Assembly (NCBI GenBank): GCA_030847615.1
Contig: JAUMIR010000001.1
Location: forward strand, 380,290,687 to 380,354,686
Direction of reading: 5' to 3'
Source of the DNA: Gambelia wislizenii
Taxonomy: Eukaryota > Chordata > Lepidosauria > Squamata > Crotaphytidae
Length of the DNA stretch: 64,000 nucleotides
A program made the translations under genes and the position numbers. Each line of letters starts with the position of its first letter. The first letter of the stretch is position 1. Of this stretch, positions 59,822 through 64,000 are shown piece after piece. The notes under the pieces are model-generated. The model saw nothing but the letters and a program-made list of their open reading frames with translations, was not told the DNA's origin and ran no database searches.

Positions 59822-60540
59822 ATGGCGCCAACCAAAACCAAGAGGAAGGTTAAGCAGCCATGTGGTGACAAGCTGCAGCCTAGGACTGCTCAATCCACCC
59901 TACCGCCGCTGGACACAGTCCAGCAGGCGCTGGAAGAGGGCGAGCTGTGGAGTTTCTCCCCATTGCCGAGCCTTGCTCAGCAGACGGTATAGGGGCATCA
60001 GGAGAGCCTCGCTCAACCGAGGCAGCTTCTCTGACTCAGGACCTGGCCCTTCAGTTAGGAGTTGAGCACCCCAGACCGCTGATCACCACAGCGGATGACT
60101 CCCAATCACCCGGATGGACTGTCTACGGACTGTAGAGCAGGCCCTACAATAGAACAGGGAAGTAACCATGTCTTTCTCTCAGCCTGGGGGTGTGGTGGCC
60201 TGGGGGTTTCCCTGGAGATTGGGGGGTGATAGGGATCCCTTCTACCTCTCCCCCTCTTCGGGTTCTTGCTCTGGTTGGGAGTGCGCAAACACAGAATCTG
60301 GGAGCGCAGGCAGCCTGGCGTGCAATCTGGAGTTTCGTCCACTAGCAGGGGGAGGCTTCTTGAGTTATGGCTCCTGGCTCCCCGCGGATCGGGGGAGGGA
60401 ACCCCCTGATGAAGACAGGCAGGAGGCAGGCCAGCATGCCTTTCATGTAGCCCTAGAGGCATATTCCCAAGCACTGGAGGTCTATATGGGGGAACACAGC
60501 AGGGACTAGGACTGCTCAGAAGAGAGTCTGCTTCAGGGAG
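59822..60540 (+). pseudogene. DIRS gag-like region, broken
   Basis: An ATG at 59822 opens a basic protein MAPTKTKRKVKQPCGDKLQP that stops after about 56 codons. Further downstream another frame (60168-60506) encodes QEAGQHAFHVALEAYSQALE with no recognised domain. Position and basic N-terminus suit a DIRS gag. Several stops break it. Confidence 0.6.
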
Positions 60541-61460
60541 GGCCATTCTTATTCCCCCTCAGGGTTGGAGGACCCCCCCATCATGTATTTGGGCACGGTA
60601 ATCAACTCAAGGTCAGGGATGATCTTCCTCTCAGCAGAAAGACAACAGACAATCTGGACGGAAACCCTACACATCCTCTCCAAAACCAGGATTCCTCTCA
60701 TAGATCTCTCTCACCTTCTAGGCCTGGTGGTTTCTTCAGTCCTGGTAGTGCCTTGGGCCAGGTTCCACGCTCGTCTGCTACAGATGTTTATCAATTAATT
60801 CCAGTCCCAGATAGCCGTCAAGAAGTCCATCCTCCTGAGACTGCCTCCAGAAGTCAGGTCCTCCCTTCTCTGGTGGACAAGGAAGGAGATACTGGCAAAG
60901 GACTCTCCATGGACCCTCTCCCATCAGATCACAATAGTGACAGATGCAAGTCTAATGGGCTGGGGAGCTCACTGCCAGGGGAACATGATTCAGGGCAGAT
61001 GGAGTTCCAAGGAGAGGACTCACAGCATAAAGTGGCTGGAGCTGAGAGCAGCACGTCTAGCGCTTCTCCACTTCCAGGAAAGCTAAGAGGAAAGCACATC
61101 AGTGTTCTTGCAGACAACACAACGACATGTTCCTACATAGCCAAGCAAGGGGGAACAAGATCAAAATCCTTGCAGAGAGAAGCTGCCCTTCTGTTCACCT
61201 GGGCAGAATGGATAGTGGTGTCCATCTTGGCACAGCACATCCAGGAATCAGCCAATCTCTCAGTGGACTACTTAAGCAGACACGAGTTTCTGCCAGGGGA
61301 CTGGTCTCTCCATCTCCAGGTGTTCGACCTCTTGCTGGACAGGTTCAGCCCAACGGAGGCAGACATGTTTGCCTCGCCAGCCAATGCAAAGATAAGCAGC
61401 TTTTTCACAAGGTTCCATCACCCCCAAATGGAGGGAATGGACGCCCTGCAGACACAGTAG
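60541..61460 (+). pseudogene. DIRS RT remnant and RNase H, frameshifted
   Basis: MYLGTVINSRSGMIFLSAE is the segment after the RT catalytic centre; the upstream palm with its DD motif is absent. After a stop at 60796-60798 the frame continues QSQIAVKKSILLRLPPEVRS and RNase H motifs IVTDASLMGWGAHC and SIKWLELRAARLALLHF. It shifts frame near 61085 to KHISVLADNTTTCSYIAKQG, SANLSVDYLSRHEFLPGDWS and FSPTEADMFAS. The RNase H acidic residues (TDAS, LEL, ADN, VDYLS) are visible across the two frames. Only a decayed DIRS element explains this order. Confidence 0.85.
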
Positions 61461-61499
61461 CCGTGCGGTCTACTCTATCTCTACCCCCCCCCCCGGTTC

Positions 61500-63114
61500 T
61501 CTCAGATGGCCAAGGTCCTCAGAAAGATCTGGAAGGAAAGAGCTCACATGATTCTAGTCCTCCCAATTGGCTGAGGAAACCTTGGTTCTTGGACCTGATG
61601 GAGCTGGCTGTGGAATGCCCATTCTTTCTTCCGCAGAGGCCTGATCTCCTGATGCATGGACCTCTACTTCATCCGGACATCCCTTGGTTACAACTAGCCG
61701 CCTGGAGATTGAGCGCCAAGCCCTCAGACAGTACGGCTATGACGAAGCGGTGATTTCAACCATGCTGTCTTCCGGCCGCCAGTCTACCATGAGGATCTAT
61801 GAGGCCACATGGAAGGCCTTCACCAGATAGTGCTCAGCCACTGGCATTGATCTGTCAGACATTTCATTCAAGCATGCCCTAGCCTTTCTACGAAGGGCCT
61901 AGATTTAGGTCTCAGACCCAATATCTTGAAGAGACAAGCGGCTGCCTTGTCTTCTGTAATTCTAGGGTCCAAAGGCCAATCTTTGGCCTCTCACTCTCAT
62001 GTCTGGAGATTCCTCAGGGGTGCCACCGCTGTTTGCCCCCTGGTCAGACACTGCTTCCTCTCCCGGAATCTCCCTGTAGTCCTCAGACAACTGTCAAAGT
62101 CTCCCTTCGAGCCGCTCAGAAAGGTCTCCCTCAGGCTCTTGACCTTCAAGGTTGCTTTCCTGGACACAATTTCATCGGCCAGACGGGTATGGGATCTCTC
62201 AGCTCTGTCTGTCAGGGAACACCTATGCGTCTTCAATGAGGATCATGTGATTCTCAGGATGGACCCTTCCTTCATTCCAAACGTGTTATCCTCATTCCAC
62301 TTGTCAGGATGTTCCATGCATTCTGGGTGTTAGAGTAGGTTTCATGGAAGATCCTGACATGAGTTTGGTTCCTGGCCTGATTTCCCTGCCTGGGCCTCTC
62401 TGTCTCTGGACTGCAGCCAGCCCGCCTTTTGGCCTGGGAATGCTGTTCCTCTGGAGACTCTTAAGGCTGCAGCACCTGAACGTAATCTATCCTCCTACTG
62501 CCCTCCCTACATGCCATCCTCATGCTGTAAGGGTTTATCTATTCTCTATGTTGTATTACTTTCAGTTCTGACTTTGCTTCATGTTACTAGTATGCGTTTC
62601 CTTGCTCAATAAAGAAATCTTGTTGAGTTAATGTGAACGTGTGTCTGGTACATCACGCCACGTTTCTCAGGATCTCATCTTGCCGTCGTTCTGTCACAAT
62701 CCCTCCCATGCAAGGGAGAGACTATGGCACAAGCTAGATGTAAGAAGAGTGTTGAAGATCTGCATCAAGAGTACGAGTGCATTCAGGGGTTGTGACTCAC
62801 TGTTAGTCTCCTTTAGCCCAGCCTCAATGGGACAGAAGGCTTCCAGACAAACCATTGCCACCTGGATCAGAGTTTGCATTGTAACAGCTTACGATTTGGC
62901 CAGACTGCCCCACCCCACTAACATTTGGGCACACTCAGTTAGGGCAGCAGCTACCTCAGCAGTGTTTTCATCCAATGCCCCAATTCTGGAAGTATGTCGG
63001 GTGGCTACCTGGTCCACACCATCCACCTTCATCCGGGATTACAAGATAGACAAGTTCAGAGCCACCAAGGCGACGTTTGGCCATAGAGTACTCCAGGAGA
63101 CAATAAAGGACTAA
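61500..63114 (+). pseudogene. DIRS tyrosine recombinase, broken by stops and a ~350-bp insert
   Basis: Pieces in order: WLRKPWFLDLMELAVECPFF linker, LLHPDIPWLQLAAWRLSAK, then ALSSVILGSKGQSLASHSHV, SPFEPLRKVSLRLLTFKVAF, ISSARRVWDLSALSVREHLC (first catalytic Arg), MDPSFIPNVLSSFHLSG. After the insert, SQDLILPSFCHNPSHARERL, KLDVRRVLKI, AHSVRAAATSAVFSSNAPIL (HxxR motif, codons 62929-62943) and ATWSTPSTFIRDYKIDKF (nucleophile Tyr at 63040-63042). Catalytic R, HxxR and Y are all kept, but frames differ before 61926 and the insert splits the domain. Confidence 0.88.
62310..62670 (+). mobile_element. LTR-like insert inside the DIRS recombinase
   Basis: About 350 bp replace nothing in the recombinase: CAGGAT stands on both sides (62305-62310 and 62668-62673), and the protein resumes after it. 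The insert begins tgttccatgcattctggg and has AATAAA at 62608-62613 followed within 50 bp by gtgtctggtacatca, like a solo LTR with its polyadenylation signal. Ends are not exact, so the class is uncertain. Confidence 0.5.
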
Positions 63115-63158
63115 TCCCACTAGCAGTCATCCCTCCCATACTCAAGGGCTTGGGCATG

Positions 63159-63264
63159 TCCCATTAGTTGCAAATCTCAGATTTCTCCTCTCACCAGCCC
63201 AGAAAATGCCACATTGGTACTTACCATGAAGGTGCATTCTGGGGTTGGTAGAGAAGAGGAATCC
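63159..63264 (-). repeat. DIRS internal complementary region
   Basis: The first part (63159-63215, ccattagttgcaaatctcag and ccagcccagaaaatgcc) is the complement of the left terminus. The second part (63216-63264, ttaccatgaaggtgcattct and ggggttggtagagaa) is the complement of the right terminus including its outer extension. Read in reverse it is right end joined to left end, i.e. a circle junction. Confidence 0.85.
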
Positions 63265-63328
63265 ACCCCACCCTCATGACTGCCCATTTCGGGTTCCTAA
63301 GCTTCTTGGCTGGGCTTTGCTAGTCAGG

Positions 63329-63518
63329 GAACTGAGTACGTGACGACCGGGAGGAGGGGAGACACCAACAGTCCTGGTCGTCACGTGACTTAGTTTTAAA
63401 ATTCTTCCTGCCTCTTTCTCTGGGTAGTGGATGAGTTAACCCATTAGTTGCGAATCTCGGATTCCTCCTCTCTACCAACCCCAGAATGCACCTTCACAGT
63501 AAATACCAACACTGCATT
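63329..63518 (-). repeat. DIRS right inverted terminal repeat with outer extension
   Basis: 63329-63494 mirrors the left repeat. A further ~24 bp (ccttcacagtaaataccaac and on to gcatt) has no counterpart in the left end but is matched by the internal complementary region. Confidence 0.88.
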
Positions 63519-64000
63519 CCCTCTGCTGATGAACTTTAGCTGTGGCAGAAAAACTGCAGTTATTTTAAAAACAAGGTGTGTGGGGAGTACATATCTTTTT
63601 TTAAAGAAGACTTGTGTTCCCAGAAGTCTTGTGGAAGTATGATTCTGCTTTAAAGCAAATTGTGTCTTGTCTGTATGTCTTGTTTTCAAAGAAAATTGTG
63701 ACTTTTTTCCTGCCATCAACATGCAGCTGGAATCCAGTGGCAAAAGAGCAGATATGGCAGCATTGTCTCCTGGGGAAGTTGCCCAATCTGGCTGTAAACC
63801 AAAAGATGGGATAGAAATAAAATTGTAGCCAGCCTCTTTCTCTGGATATGTAGTGTTTTGATTTGGGGGGGGGTATTGTAAATTTGTCACCAAAAAGATA
63901 CAAAACAGGAACTCCAGTGATGCAGCATGAAGGATTTTTGTGCATACAAAAGGAACAATGAGAATGACAGGTGTGTGCTTCGTTCTATGCTCACCTGGAA
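63519..64000. other. LGR4 intron 15 continuing, nothing recognised
   Basis: No LGR4 exon 16 (SVPYAYQCC-type hinge start) is found here; overlapping short frames on the minus strand show no family. Confidence 0.55.

Larger units (their letters stand above)
59450..63518 (+). mobile_element. DIRS-type tyrosine-recombinase retrotransposon, internally deleted
   Basis: About 4.07 kb with inverted ends (59450-59605 and 63329-63518), a gag-like start, an RNase H region, and a tyrosine recombinase, in the order of DIRS elements. Immediately inside the right end is an internal complementary region (63159-63264). Both ends share GCATT, with no target duplication, as expected from recombinase-mediated integration. 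It lacks the RT catalytic core and has frameshifts and a foreign insertion, so it is dead. It lies in sense orientation in LGR4 intron 15. Confidence 0.9.

Noticed and set aside
63519..64000. LGR4 exon 16
   Set aside because: No frame with the hinge sequence after exon 15 and no suitable acceptor-plus-frame match was seen.

Overview
The window reads as nuclear DNA of a squamate reptile, most likely a lizard. It has long AT-rich introns packed with CR1, L2 and BovB/RTE retrotransposons, a tRNA-derived Sauria-type SINE with a BovB-like tail, 5S-rRNA-derived SINEs, Tigger-like and hAT-like DNA transposons and a DIRS-type element. The species cannot be fixed from sequence alone. There are no prokaryotic features, and no RNA genes other than SINE-embedded relics.

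The only host gene I can support is LGR4 on the + strand, the leucine-rich-repeat 7TM receptor for R-spondins that strengthens Wnt signalling. Fourteen exons lie between 6891 and 59269. By comparison with the known LGR4/5 layout they are exons 2-15. Each carries one LRR (exon 5 carries three, exon 15 the last LRR plus the start of the C-terminal cap). All thirteen introns between them are phase 2 with GT-AG borders, so the exons join into 398 uninterrupted codons. Exon 1 (signal peptide and LRR N-cap) is not seen and should lie upstream. The hinge and seven-helix exons should lie downstream of 64000.

Layout: 1-6890 is the presumed end of intron 1, with microsatellites, a GC-rich Tigger-like element, an L2-like tail and a 5S SINE. 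6963-27308 is intron 2, with a Tigger-like element carrying a nested hAT, a CR1 nested in another LINE, a BovB and a terminal-inverted-repeat element. 28579-43186 is intron 4, with a foldback hAT, a zinc-finger LINE with clear target duplications, an inverted CR1 pair abutting an L2, and another GC-rich Tigger-like element. 43187-59269 holds exons 5-15, closely spaced. 59450-63518, in intron 15, is a DIRS-type tyrosine-recombinase retrotransposon that keeps its inverted ends and its internal complementary region.

The most informative structures are the DIRS element with its circle-junction signature, the hAT insertion whose unfilled site survives in a sister repeat 36 kb away, the two CR1 copies joined head-on with complementary deletions, and Tigger-like elements expanded by a GC-rich minisatellite. 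I found no convincing new functional system. The novelty lies in how the mobile elements are arranged around LGR4.
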